Positions 9,801-16,929 of a DNA stretch of 64,000 nt are shown piece by piece. The first letter of the stretch is position 1. Every line of letters begins with the position of its first letter. This DNA is from Streptomyces alboflavus (GTDB taxonomy: Bacteria; Actinomycetota; Actinomycetes; Streptomycetales; Streptomycetaceae), in assembly GCF_000716675.1 (NCBI RefSeq), contig NZ_JNXT01000026.1, positions 33,960 through 97,959 on the forward strand. Direction: 5' to 3'. Position numbers and translations under genes: made by a program. The notes under the pieces were generated by a model. That model did no database searches, was not told where the DNA came from, and saw nothing but the letters and a program-made list of their open reading frames with translations.

Positions 9801-10287
9801 CAAGAAGCGGTGTGAAGACGAGCCCAGGTCGAAGCGCTATCAGTACCAGCCGCTGGACGGGAACGACAGACCGCAGGGTGCGACGGCACTGATATGCCCG
9901 GGCGATGTGAAGCCGGTCGGCAGCGACCGTGACGACGGGGCATCGGTGAGTGTGCACGGGTTCCCCGACCCGGCGGACAACGTGGGACCCGATGGCAAGC
10001 CGATCTATCACCGCTCCCACATCATCGGTGACAAGTTCCGGGGCGAGTGGCGCGCCGAGAACCTGTTCACCGGTTATAGCCGCATGAACACGAGCGGAAT
10101 GAAGCGCTGCGAGAACAAGATGGTGAAGCAGCTCAAGGCGGACAACTGGGTACAGTACTCGGGCCGACTGAACTACTCGAACAAGAACGGGATACCGGAC
10201 AGCATCACCATGACGGCGCACACCCGGGAGGGCCTGTTGTTCCAGAAGACCGTGAAGAACGAGCCGGGGTGGCAGGCGACATGCTGA
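3892..10287 (+). CDS. secreted Rhs/YD-repeat polymorphic toxin with C-terminal DNA/RNA non-specific nuclease
   Basis: A 2131-residue protein. A Sec signal peptide (about 1-29) is followed by an FN3-like domain (about 70-180), an N-terminal beta region, and a long array of YD repeats (Y-D-x-x-G-x-x/T-Y-x-Y-D units, about 540-1820). The Rhs core ends near residue 1864 at R-Y-A-F-A-G-G-N-P. The variable tail then has a Gly/Lys linker and a nuclease domain with H2040-R-S-H2043, N2057 and N2066, matching the Endonuclease_NS_2 type of polymorphic toxin. The Rhs shell probably encapsulates the toxin; export is by Sec, since no T6SS gene is nearby. The GTG start follows AGAGAGG. Its stop overlaps the SMI1/KNR4 immunity gene. 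Confidence 0.9.
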   Translation: MRTGHRGPLAALVISAVVATALPHIAFASEPDAVPEQRQVDAPEPRADPPKDPPKRSYPRNSPRLKVTYGADGATAIRPPSVVRATGPELSWPRAEGRDVVGYQLHRSPKADFRPTTSTLVAELGKGTTRHRDTTTAPTPQSSRTETGRRYAYRVLVKTKDGRLLGSPVRRVGVPKAGHTLRVTAADKGAGKARDALEFSMAGIPKKARVLDARVHLRAGNGKDLSRDATALARRWLKDPKAGQGLPVKAEAADPGRARLGVVYATPTPWDTYYAPGTPTRMTARNTYPVTVTVTNTTTSAWPAGERQLSYRWAFPDGSDATSGDNQLRTDVPALAAGASATVRAEVKAPPVDGNRRAGFTLTWDVYNKADDSWLSQKPGIGGLAQATAVEDPTADRLGLEKYHAYTGKNTGAGSTLMSNVGSGNAVWSYDAFSNPGRGINTFARFTYNAQDTSDGQLGHGWSAQASGPLRLGAVLDFHPDVNPGEAYVVDGDGTQQIFRKDGGGQWQPSPGYHYRLKAKEGARTSCLPGVDPEVPDAWTLTRPDGTRFLIGCDGYLTSVVDKNGNTQTYEYELRDSGNRRVKFLTRIKDPSARTTLQLDYYRPGDATYEYIDDKGEKASGKDLWNPRIYDHLKSVTDVSGRKVAFHYTEKGHLGRLTDGDGSAQPKVFKFTYDATQGAKNPKLTKVTDPRGHSTGLDYSVTAETDYRWSTKTVTDRLDGTTDFAYKKRQGGGDETRVTDAERNSATYETDDGDRPVKVVNAKSEHTKMSWDGDNNVTLLEENNGAKTAYCYDEKTGYPLWERSAEENKDGVPPAADCAPGKSPAHATRYEYQTREDGYVADLRKKTSAENRTWEFGHDAKGNLKKVTDPKGVSTPADGDYTTTYDYDAYGQLTKATDAVGNPTLYSDFAPSGYPRTTTDALSKVTKTEYDERGQVTAAIDALGKKTTQTYDTYGRPLVSKVPKDQAAGEYITTPAPVYDPNDNVEKSTAPNDAVSTAVYDKADQVTSATAPKDTDTSGERRTLYTYDKVGNLRTTTEPKGVATPSTPDDYVTTNTYDEIYQLTAVTNAKKEKVSYLYDGVGNPVRVIDPKKNATSDPDDYTTKTDYDMNHRVVAVTDAAGRTTKQAYDKDSLVVSTTDQENNTTKNHYDERGKLAVTEVPYADKTLRTTKFGYDEVGNRIKVFTPRSVAADRPDAFVSETTYDELNRPKRQIQPYDPKDPRYNRKVWTETTYDAVGRVEKVSMPPSEGEQTRNDTAYGYYDNGWVKSSKDAWNITTTYDYNKLGQQSARQLTSAAGSSSRTMRWGHYPDGKLKSLDDDGIPVGRNEVLGEAAQKRGSAGWKLPIPKSGTYTAYADRPGDGKGWIKLDKKAYKRNEFTTLKAAGASKVKLVRDAPAAADTERKRFAYAYDVNGNLTSIDDKSTGTKVDAYTISYTGLNQVEKVVEALAGQEKKATSYTYDANGQPETLTHPDQYAKYTYDLRELVKTASVGKSPSDTSPKTTSYDYTWRGEKKQETKANKNTVDYTYHLDGALKSQTEKKPNGTLVSSHTYAYDPNGNKARDEAKKMNADDASKYLSSTTEYAYDPADRLSKSTRTGDGAGTETYVHDDNANVISQTVKGKTTTYGYDRNRLLKAASGGAEAWYQYDPFGRQETVTSGGQVVERNTYDGFDRVTRHEKADGAARALKATTYAYDPLDRTANRTDSAGKKTDFNYLGMSGEVLSEDVAGKLTKSYQYSPWGERLSQVKHAADGKTEDTYYGYNSHTDVESLTDKDGNAKATYGYTAYGNADPADFTGIDKPTATDPTKESYNPYRFNSKRWDGASGTYDMGFRDYSPGLNRFTTRDMYTGALADMELGSDPLTGNRYAFAGGNPTTFLEYDGHDFGIPSITNTFKGMREGLTNGFKGAAKGGAKLAGKRNPVGLTFSALRIAGVIDVNPWDKAVDSFVEKAASAVFGGESNGSSRNGTRDNKKRCEDEPRSKRYQYQPLDGNDRPQGATALICPGDVKPVGSDRDDGASVSVHGFPDPADNVGPDGKPIYHRSHIIGDKFRGEWRAENLFTGYSRMNTSGMKRCENKMVKQLKADNWVQYSGRLNYSNKNGIPDSITMTAHTREGLLFQKTVKNEPGWQATC

Positions 10288-10820
10288 TCATTGCTGAACT
10301 GGAGCGGACGGTGCCGTCGTTGACGCGGTGGCGGGCCGAAGGACAGCGAGGAGTGGACTGGCAGGTCATCGAGGACGAGTTGGGCACGGCGCTGCCTCCC
10401 GACTACCGCGCGCTGGGGGACGCCTACCCGGTTCTCGTCTTCGACGACTTCCTCTGGGTGACGGTGCCGAGTCCGGGGAAGGAAAGCGCGTTCGTCTCCG
10501 GTGTCCGCGAGACCGCGGAAACCCTCCAGGACCTGAGCGACGTGGACGAGAGCCACGGCTACGTTCCCTTTCCCGCGGAGGGCGGACTGCTGGGCTGGGG
10601 ATCTTCCCTGTCCGGCGACCAGTTCTACTGGCAGGTGAACTCCAAGGACCCGGCTTCCTGGCGCGTGGTGGTGAGCGGCAGGAACGACGACTGGTGGACC
10701 TTCGAAGGAGGGGCGGTCGAGTTCCTGGTGGCTGCGCTGAGCAAGAGCATCGCTCTGCCGGGCCTGCCGAGTTCCTTTCCGAGTGACCCCCCTGAAGTGG
10801 TAGGGGTCGAGCCGCGGTAA
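10281..10820 (+). CDS. SMI1/KNR4-family immunity protein
   Basis: A 179-residue cytoplasmic protein with the SMI1/KNR4 pattern: an early I-E-x-x-L-G-x-x-L-P-x-D-Y (about 35-47), aromatic core strands, and W-G-x-S-x-x-G-D-x-F-Y-W in the middle. This superfamily is one of the commonest immunity families of bacterial polymorphic toxins. ATG 10281 lies inside the toxin gene (7-bp overlap, ATGCTGA), so toxin and antidote are co-translated. An in-frame GTG at 10269 is an alternative start. Specific neutralisation of the adjacent NS_2 nuclease is inferred. Confidence 0.85.
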   Translation: MLIIAELERTVPSLTRWRAEGQRGVDWQVIEDELGTALPPDYRALGDAYPVLVFDDFLWVTVPSPGKESAFVSGVRETAETLQDLSDVDESHGYVPFPAEGGLLGWGSSLSGDQFYWQVNSKDPASWRVVVSGRNDDWWTFEGGAVEFLVAALSKSIALPGLPSSFPSDPPEVVGVEPR

Positions 10821-10832
10821 GCGCGTCCGCGT

Positions 10833-10866
10833 CCCGTCACGGACACCGACCGGTGTCCGTGACGGG
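10833..10866. terminator. bidirectional terminator hairpin
   Basis: A perfect 15-bp stem (CCCGTCACGGACACC, 10833-10847) has a GACC loop and its complement at 10852-10866. It lies between the convergent immunity gene and DMT-type gene. The right arm continues into a duplicated 20-mer beginning GTCCGTGACGGGCG (10855-10874 and 10878-10897), so the hairpin could form in two registers. Confidence 0.7.
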
Positions 10867-10914
10867 CGTCGCACCATGTCCGTGACGGGCGTCGCACGGT
10901 GTCTGCCGTAAGGG

Positions 10915-11781
10915 CTACCGCTCGGCCCCGGACGCCTCCCCCGCGGCCACCCCCTCCGGCGCCTCCCCGAACCGCGCGAGCGCCAGCGCCCCCGCCACCG
11001 CCACCGCGAAGCCGAGGATCGCCAGCCAGCCCAGGCCCTCGCGGGTGCGGTCGCCGAGCCAGACGACGCCGACCAGGGCGGGGCCGATCGTCTCGCCGAT
11101 GACCATGCCTGCCGTGGCGGCCGTGACCGAGCCGCGTTGGAGGGCCGAGGTGAGGAGGAGGAAGGCGGCGCCGCCGCCGAGCAGGAGGGCGTAGGCCGCG
11201 GGGTTGGTGAGCAGGGCGCCGGGGGAGACGCCGTCGATGAGGCGGACGGTGACTTCGACGACGCCGAAGCCGCAGCCCGCGCCGAGACCGAGGGCGAGGG
11301 CCCGGCCCCGGTCGGGCAGCCGCCCCGCCGCCGCACCGAGGAGCAGCACGGCCACGGCGACCGCCAGCATCGCGTACCGCAGACCCGTCGACCCCGTCTC
11401 GTCGCCCTCGGCCCCCGAGGCGAGCCCGAGCATGGCGAGCCCCGCGCAGACCACGCCGACGGCGCCCCACTCGGTTCCGCTGAGCCGCACCCGCAGCAGC
11501 CGCGCCGCGACCACCGCCGTGACGGCGAGGGACGCGGCGAGCGCGGCGCCGACCGTGTAGATGGGCAGGGAGCGCAGGGCGACGATCTGGAGGAGGAAGC
11601 CGAGGCCGTCGAGGGCGAGCCCGGCGACGTACCGCCATTGACGTACCGCACGCAGGAGGAGGGCCGGGTCGACGCCGGAGCCCGTGCCGGGCGCGGTCGC
11701 GCGCGCGGCGACCGCCTGGAGCACCGAGGCCGTACCGAAGCAGACCGCTGAACCGAGCGCGCAAATCATCCCAAGAGACAC
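10915..11781 (-). CDS. DMT/EamA-like integral membrane protein
   Basis: A 288-residue protein with about nine or ten hydrophobic segments in two halves, small-residue-rich (A/G/L/V). It has an N-terminal G-S-A-V-C-F-G-T-A-S helix and a second-half T-A-G-M-V-I-G-E-T-I-G-P helix, as in drug/metabolite transporters of the EamA type. The substrate is unknown. It converges on the toxin/immunity locus across the hairpin above and diverges from the small lipoprotein gene. Confidence 0.75.
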   Translation of the reverse strand: MSLGMICALGSAVCFGTASVLQAVAARATAPGTGSGVDPALLLRAVRQWRYVAGLALDGLGFLLQIVALRSLPIYTVGAALAASLAVTAVVAARLLRVRLSGTEWGAVGVVCAGLAMLGLASGAEGDETGSTGLRYAMLAVAVAVLLLGAAAGRLPDRGRALALGLGAGCGFGVVEVTVRLIDGVSPGALLTNPAAYALLLGGGAAFLLLTSALQRGSVTAATAGMVIGETIGPALVGVVWLGDRTREGLGWLAILGFAVAVAGALALARFGEAPEGVAAGEASGAER

Positions 11782-11907
11782 GAAAGGACAGTAGATCAGG
11801 GAGCCTCGCCCGCCCCGTCGGCGGGGCGCGCCGCGTGGTCATCTACCCTGCGTCGTCGATACGTTTCGCACGCGCAACGTGGTGAGCAACGGGGGAGAGA
11901 CAAGGCC

Positions 11908-12246
11908 ATGCCGGAAGAGATACGGAAGCGGCGGCGGGTGCGGTCAAGCACCGTCGCCCTCGGTTCCATGGGCGTCCTCGCCGCCGCCCTCACGTCCTGC
12001 GGCTCCGAGCCGGACAAGCGGTGCGTGGATCGCGACAGTTACGACGTGCTCAGCGGGTACCGGGTCGTCAGCGACCAGTTGTGCGGGAGCGGCGGCAGCG
12101 CTCGCGCCTACGGCAAGGGCGACGCCGACTGGTACTACGACGCCGACGTCAGCCGCGGCTACGCCGACGACGGCACCTTCAGCCGCAGCGAGGCCGTCGA
12201 CCGGGACGGCTTCGGCTGCTCCGGCTCCGGCTCCGGCGGCGGCTGA
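11908..12246 (+). CDS. small cysteine-containing lipoprotein, candidate YgiB-like partner
   Basis: A 112-residue protein with a twin-Arg/Lys start, hydrophobic stretch and lipobox L-T-S-C (C31), hence lipid-anchored outside the membrane. The mature part has paired cysteines (about C39, C59, C104), Asp/Tyr-rich segments and a Gly/Ser tail. SD GGGAGAG precedes the ATG. It is followed 19 bp later by a glutathionylspermidine-synthase-like gene. The arrangement recalls E. coli ygiB (DUF1190 lipoprotein) and ygiC; homology of the small protein itself is inference. Confidence 0.7.
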   Translation: MPEEIRKRRRVRSSTVALGSMGVLAAALTSCGSEPDKRCVDRDSYDVLSGYRVVSDQLCGSGGSARAYGKGDADWYYDADVSRGYADDGTFSRSEAVDRDGFGCSGSGSGGG

Positions 12247-12265
12247 GCGGCGAGGGCGTCGCGCC

Positions 12266-13450
12266 GTGGAACGCCGCACCATCACCCCCCGCCCCGGCTG
12301 GCAGCAGACCGTCGAGGAGCAGGGCCTCATCTACCCGCTGACCCGCCACCCCGACGGCGAACTGCGCCCGTACTGGGACGAGTCCGCGTACTACGTCTTC
12401 AGCCTGCCCGAGGTCGAGGCCCTGGAGGACGTCGTCGAGGAGCTGCACACCATGTGCCTCGCGGCGGCCGACCACCTGGTCCGGGAGGACCGCCTCGCCG
12501 ACCTCGGCATCACCGACCCGCGCCTCGCCGCCCTCGTCGCCGAGGCCTGGCGCCGACGCGCCGAACTCCCCTCCCTGTACGGCAGGTTCGACCTCCGCTA
12601 CGACGGCACGGGCGCCGCGAAGCTCCTGGAGTACAACGCGGACACCCCGACCTCCCTCGTGGAGGCGGCGAGCCCGCAGTGGTTCTGGATGGAGGAGCGC
12701 TTCCCGGGCGCCGACCAGTGGAACTCCCTGCACGAGCGTCTCGTGGACGCCTGGAGGGAGCAGGCGCGCCTTCTCCCGCCCGGCAGCCCCCTGTACTTCG
12801 CGCACTCGGCGGGCGACGAGCTGGGCGAGGACCTGATGACGGTCGCGTACCTGCGTGAGACCGCCGAGCAGGCGGGCCTCGCCACGGACGCCATCGCCGT
12901 CGAGGACATCGGCTGGGACCGGCTCTCGCGCCGCTTCGTCGACAAGCGCCTCCGCTTCATCCGCTCCTGCTTCAAGCTGTACCCCTGGGAGTGGCTGACG
13001 ACGGACCGCTTCGCGCCGTACGTCCTGGAGACCCTCGACAACGGCGGCGGTACGGGTACGACGCTGTGGATCGAGCCCGCCTGGAAGATGCTCCTGTCCA
13101 ACAAGGCGCTGCTCGCGGTCCTCTGGGAGCTGTATCCCGGACACCCGAACCTGCTGCCCGCCTACTTGGACGGGCCGCGCGAACTCGCCACGACGACGGG
13201 GTACGTGACGAAGCCGCTGCTCGGCCGGGAGGGTGCGGGCGTGACCGTGCACGAGGTGGGTGCCCCGCTGTCGGTACCCCAAGAGCCTTGCTGCTACCAG
13301 GAGTTGGCGCCGCTGCCCGACTTCGACGGCAACCGTGTGGTGCTCGGGGCGTGGGTCGTCGGGGACGAGGCGGCGGGGCTCGGGATACGGGAATCGGCGG
13401 GGCTTGTCACGGACGAGTACGCCCGGTTCCTGCCGCACGTGATCCTCTGA
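12266..13450 (+). CDS. glutathionylspermidine synthase-family ATP-grasp protein (YgiC-like)
   Basis: A 394-residue protein matching the synthetase half of GspS. It has an E-Y-N-A-D-T-P-T-S-L-V-E block near residues 122-132 and a G-R-E-G-A-G-V block in the ATP-grasp region near residue 322; the C-terminal W-V-V-G-D-E-A-A-G-L-G-I-R-E is also characteristic. There is no amidase domain, as in YgiC/YjfC. Actinobacteria do not use glutathione, so the true substrate is an unknown carboxylate and amine. GTG 12266 with GAGGG upstream is chosen. It is probably co-transcribed with the lipoprotein. Confidence 0.85.
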   Translation: MERRTITPRPGWQQTVEEQGLIYPLTRHPDGELRPYWDESAYYVFSLPEVEALEDVVEELHTMCLAAADHLVREDRLADLGITDPRLAALVAEAWRRRAELPSLYGRFDLRYDGTGAAKLLEYNADTPTSLVEAASPQWFWMEERFPGADQWNSLHERLVDAWREQARLLPPGSPLYFAHSAGDELGEDLMTVAYLRETAEQAGLATDAIAVEDIGWDRLSRRFVDKRLRFIRSCFKLYPWEWLTTDRFAPYVLETLDNGGGTGTTLWIEPAWKMLLSNKALLAVLWELYPGHPNLLPAYLDGPRELATTTGYVTKPLLGREGAGVTVHEVGAPLSVPQEPCCYQELAPLPDFDGNRVVLGAWVVGDEAAGLGIRESAGLVTDEYARFLPHVIL

Positions 13451-13493
13451 GGCGCGGCGAGGGACGGGTCCGCGCTACCCGAAGCCTCCCCCG

Positions 13494-13895
13494 CTACCCG
13501 AAGGCCTCCCCCTGCCTCGCGTCGAACCGACTCCGGGCCGTCTCGATCTCCGCCATGTACCGATGGGTCCAGTCGCACATGCCGTCGATGGTGCGGAGCA
13601 GCGCCACACCCGCGTCGGTGAGCCGGTACTCGACGCGCGGCGGCACGGTCGGGTGGACGGTGCGGTGGACGACGCCGTCGCGTTCGAGGCCGCGCAGGGT
13701 CTGGGTGAGCATCTTGTGGCTGACGCCGTCGAGGGCGGAGCGCAGTTCGGTGAAGCGCAGGGTGCGCTCGCCGAGGGAGCTGACGATCAGGATGGCCCAC
13801 TTGTTGGCGAGGCCGATGAAGACCTCGCGGGCCAGGGCGTCGGTGCGCGCCACCTCCGCCGCGTCGGCGCCGCCCTCGATCTGCCGGGTGCTCAC
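13494..13895 (-). CDS. HxlR-family winged-helix regulator
   Basis: A 133-residue HxlR-type protein with K-W-A-I-L-I-V-S-S-L, then R-F-T-E-L-R and I/V-S-H-K-M-L-T-Q-T-L-R-x-L-E-x-D-G, and a wing with P-R-V-E-Y-x-L-T. Such regulators often respond to reactive or electrophilic compounds. GTG 13895 is chosen for the strong GGAGGAG six bases upstream; a longer in-frame start at 13997 would lack this. Its target is probably outside this gene pair, as no oxidoreductase adjoins it. Confidence 0.87.
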   Translation of the reverse strand: MSTRQIEGGADAAEVARTDALAREVFIGLANKWAILIVSSLGERTLRFTELRSALDGVSHKMLTQTLRGLERDGVVHRTVHPTVPPRVEYRLTDAGVALLRTIDGMCDWTHRYMAEIETARSRFDARQGEAFG

Positions 13896-14065
13896 GGGGT
13901 TCTCCTCCCACCGGCCACCGGAACGTGCCGGAACGTGCCTGCCTGTCACCACCGAGCGTACGTCGAGGGGGGCCGGGGCCGACGGGTTCGGGCGCACAGG
14001 GCACCATGGGCGGTCGCAATGATCAGAGCGCCGTGGCGGACACGGCGTGGGACCACGGGGAACAC

Positions 14066-14692
14066 ATGAGCACTCTGCGCGGTAGGCGGAACTACCGGTC
14101 TCTCGGTCTGACGGCGGTGGGTGTGATCACCGCCCTCGCGGTGACCGCGTGCGGCTCGTCCGACGGCGACTCGGACAAGGGCGGCAAGCCCGGCGCGTCG
14201 AAGGCCGCCGACGAGGCGCCGAAGAACCTCAAGCTGGGCCGGCCGGGCCCGGTCCAGGAGATCACCAGCTACAAGAAGACCGGCAAGTTCTCGATCACGC
14301 CGACGAAGGTGTCCCTCGGCGAGCCCGAGGACCTCAAGGAGCTGGACGACCCGAAGAAGTACAAGGACAAGAAGATCGCCTGGATCTACGTGAAGGCCAA
14401 GCACGTCGGCGGCCCCGCCATCAAGGAGGCCAGGCCGATGGGCGACATCGGCGCCGAGACCGACGCGGGCGCGCCCGCGACCCGCTTCATCCTCATCGGC
14501 ACGCTCGCCAGCACACCCAAGGACTGCAACCTCCTCAACGGCGCCAAGGAACTGGGCAGCGAGGACATCTGGAAGCAGAACGAGGAGCGCACGGTGTGCG
14601 AGCCGTACCTGATTCCGGCGACGTCGAAGGTCAAGAACGTGACGTACTCCCAGGGCTTCTACAAGGAGCCCATCAAGTGGGCGGTGAAGTAG
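14066..14692 (+). CDS. lipoprotein of unknown function
   Basis: A 208-residue protein with a short basic N-terminus, hydrophobic segment and lipobox V-T-A-C (C29). A Ser/Asp/Lys-rich linker leads to a Lys-rich globular domain. Two further cysteines (in K-D-C-N and T-V-C-E-P-Y) could pair outside the cell. The pattern I-T-P-T-K-V and W-I-Y-V-K-A resembles Streptomyces lipoproteins of the DUF4352-like Ig fold, but I do not claim membership. ATG 14066 follows GGGGAA. Confidence 0.75.
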   Translation: MSTLRGRRNYRSLGLTAVGVITALAVTACGSSDGDSDKGGKPGASKAADEAPKNLKLGRPGPVQEITSYKKTGKFSITPTKVSLGEPEDLKELDDPKKYKDKKIAWIYVKAKHVGGPAIKEARPMGDIGAETDAGAPATRFILIGTLASTPKDCNLLNGAKELGSEDIWKQNEERTVCEPYLIPATSKVKNVTYSQGFYKEPIKWAVK

Positions 14693-14855
14693 CCCGCGTC
14701 AGACACCTTTGGATGACGTGTCGGCTGGGTGTGGTCTTGATCACGGCGAGTTACTTGGGTGAGCGTTTAGATGATCTTCACCAAGCAGGCACGCCATGCT
14801 CACAAGGCGGGGATTTCGACTGTGCCCGAACAGTATGTTCTGGAGGGGGACTCCT

Positions 14856-15446
14856 GTGACCATCACCACTGTTGCGACCGGTCGTCGCATTCTCACTCGC
14901 ACGTCAGCCGTACTCGTAGGCGCTCTTGCGGCGAGCACGCTGTTCGCCACCGCTGCCACTGCGGACGACACCGTCCCGGTCGGCGACAGCGCCGAGGTCA
15001 GCGACGACGCGTCGACTGTCAGCCCGGATGAGGACGGGCTGTTCGAACTGCAGGCGCCGGATGCTGAGCAGGGCGGGATCCAGGCCAGGAACTTCACCAG
15101 CTCGGTCGGTGGCTGGGGGCCCGGCAACAAGGAGTCCCGTCACTGGGCGGACAACGACTACACGGAGATCAAGTTCACTGGCTGCACGATGGACGGTGCC
15201 ACCGGGCGTTCCCTCGACGTGCAGTTGCACCAGGCCATCCCGTTCGCCCTCGACAAGAGCCTCGGTTCGAAGCGGTTCACGAACTGCTTCAAGGGTTCGG
15301 GCCACACGTCCCGGGGCGAGTGGGACGTGCACTCTTCCAACGGTGACAATCGGTACTTCACGATCCCCAAGCTCAACGGATCCGAGTACACCCACGCCCG
15401 GGTGTCGGTGAAGAAGGTGTACGTCGACGTCTCGAAGGCCGACTAG
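14856..15446 (+). CDS. secreted protein of unknown family, candidate exported factor
   Basis: A 196-residue product. The GTG start is preceded by GGAGGGGGA, and a Sec signal peptide ends near A-T-A-D-D (about 36). The mature region opens with an acidic segment, then a Gly/Trp-rich stretch (S-S-V-G-G-W-G-P-G-N) and a basic C-terminal domain with only two cysteines, likely bridged. No family was recognised. It ends at a strong terminator and is followed by a three-gene ABC export operon. The acidic leader-like segment before the G-G-W motif could be a propeptide (inference). Confidence 0.7.
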   Translation: MTITTVATGRRILTRTSAVLVGALAASTLFATAATADDTVPVGDSAEVSDDASTVSPDEDGLFELQAPDAEQGGIQARNFTSSVGGWGPGNKESRHWADNDYTEIKFTGCTMDGATGRSLDVQLHQAIPFALDKSLGSKRFTNCFKGSGHTSRGEWDVHSSNGDNRYFTIPKLNGSEYTHARVSVKKVYVDVSKAD

Positions 15447-15471
15447 TCACGGCTGACTCGACGTGACGCAG

Positions 15472-15508
15472 AGCCGGGAAGCGCTGTTTGGCTTCCCGGC
15501 TTTCCCCC
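15472..15508 (+). terminator. rho-independent terminator
   Basis: An 11-bp perfect stem AGCCGGGAAGC (15472-15482) / GCTTCCCGGCT (15491-15501) with an 8-nt loop, followed by TTCCCCC. It separates the secreted-protein gene from the ABC operon. This argues against starting the next gene at the GTG at 15463, whose frame would cross the hairpin. Confidence 0.75.
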
Positions 15509-15534
15509 ATTTCTTCACAGAGCGGTCTCCTTCC

Positions 15535-16929
15535 TTGAACCTTCGCACCCGACTGCGCACCTCCCCCGCGGTGTGGACCGCGCCCGTGTGGCTCGGCATC
15601 ATCGGTTTCTACTACTTCTACGCCCTGCACTTCGAGGACTCGTACGAGGAAGTCATCTCGGGGCCGCTCTGGGCGCCCGCGGAGGTCGAAGCGGCGCTGT
15701 CCTACTTCTACTCCTTCGCGTACGCCATCACGGTCGGCCTTGCCGTGTGGGAGGGCGGGCGGTTGAAGCGGGACGGGGTGTGGCAGCTCGCACCCGGGCG
15801 GTCCCGGTACCGGGTGGCAGCACACACGTTGCTGCCGGTCGTCACCGCGGGGTGGCTGGTGTTTGTGCTGCCCGTGGTGATGCGGCTGATTGAGACCCGT
15901 TTGCTGCCGACGCCGGCCGCGCTGGCGCCGCTGTTCATGGCCATGGGCATCGTGTGTGCGTACGCGGTGATCGGGTGTGCCCTTGGGCATGTCGCTCCTC
16001 GGCTGATCGCCGCCCCGTTGGCGGCCGTCGGCGTGTTCTACGTGATCGTCGAAACGGTGAAGTACGACGACCCGGTGTGGCCCCGGCACGTTTCGGGTCA
16101 GCCGGATACGTCGCTCGCTTTCGGTGAGCAGTACGGCGCGGCCACCATGGTCGTTCCGTTCCTGTTCGTTGCGGCGTTGGCAGCTGCGGTGGCAGCGTTC
16201 TGGATCCGGGTGGAGCGCGGACGGCAGTGGGCGACGCGTGGTGCAGCCGGTGTGGTTGCTGCGGCGGTCATGGCGTCGTGCGCCAACGTCGCGTCGGGGT
16301 GGGCCATCGCGGATGGCCCTGTGACCGCCGGGCATGCCGCCGCTCGCTGCACCGGCAGTGCCCCGCGCGTGTGCATGGCAGAGACCGGTGGCGCGGTCGA
16401 CCGACTCGACGCCGTGCGCCGGGAGATCGTGAAGTCCGTGACCGGGCTCCGCGCCGCGGGGGCGAAGGTGCGTATGCCCGACACTGTGTCCGACAGCCTC
16501 CTCAACGGCCGGGACCGCGAGCGTTCGTCGGACACGATGTGGTGGCTCCCGCTGTCCCGGCAAGCCGGGCAGTCGGGCGGAGGTATGACCTCCATCCGCT
16601 ACGCAGTCCTGCGCGCGAGCATCACTTTCCCCTGTGCTTTCCCGGTTTCGTTCGAGTCCGCTCCCTCCGCCGACTACGTCGTCAACCACGACGCCGCGAT
16701 GCTGTGGGCGGCCACGGTCATCGACGCCGACAAGCCGTATCTGGCCTGGCGCAAGGGGGAGTATGGCGGTGTCTTCGAGAACCCCGGCCAGGTCCTGGCG
16801 AAGGTACGGGAGCGCGCGGGTGACGCATCGAAGCTTTCCGCCAGCCGTCAGGCGGCGTGGTTCCACGAGGAACAGGCGAAGGCCTGCCGCCTCGGCGGCA
16901 TCGGCAAGGGGCAGGAGGCGCAGTCGTGA
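15535..16929 (+). CDS. multi-pass membrane protein of an ABC export operon
   Basis: A 464-residue protein (from TTG 15535) with about six N-terminal membrane segments (residues 15-260), then a 190-residue soluble domain that is probably extracellular (two close cysteines C-T-G-S-A-P-R-V-C, Arg-rich helices). This topology fits large permease/accessory proteins of antimicrobial-peptide export operons. Its stop overlaps the next membrane gene (GTGA). The start is uncertain: TTG has a weak SD, and the longer frame crosses a terminator. It is co-transcribed with the next two genes. Confidence 0.7.
   Translation: MNLRTRLRTSPAVWTAPVWLGIIGFYYFYALHFEDSYEEVISGPLWAPAEVEAALSYFYSFAYAITVGLAVWEGGRLKRDGVWQLAPGRSRYRVAAHTLLPVVTAGWLVFVLPVVMRLIETRLLPTPAALAPLFMAMGIVCAYAVIGCALGHVAPRLIAAPLAAVGVFYVIVETVKYDDPVWPRHVSGQPDTSLAFGEQYGAATMVVPFLFVAALAAAVAAFWIRVERGRQWATRGAAGVVAAAVMASCANVASGWAIADGPVTAGHAAARCTGSAPRVCMAETGGAVDRLDAVRREIVKSVTGLRAAGAKVRMPDTVSDSLLNGRDRERSSDTMWWLPLSRQAGQSGGGMTSIRYAVLRASITFPCAFPVSFESAPSADYVVNHDAAMLWAATVIDADKPYLAWRKGEYGGVFENPGQVLAKVRERAGDASKLSASRQAAWFHEEQAKACRLGGIGKGQEAQS

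Noticed and set aside
14856..15446. lactococcin 972-type bacteriocin
   Set aside because: The gene context is similar, but the mature protein is too long and lacks the repeated aromatic/His pattern of that family.
15463..15534. upstream GTG start for the ABC-operon membrane protein
   Set aside because: It would translate across a strong terminator hairpin and adds no conserved sequence; TTG 15535 is preferred.
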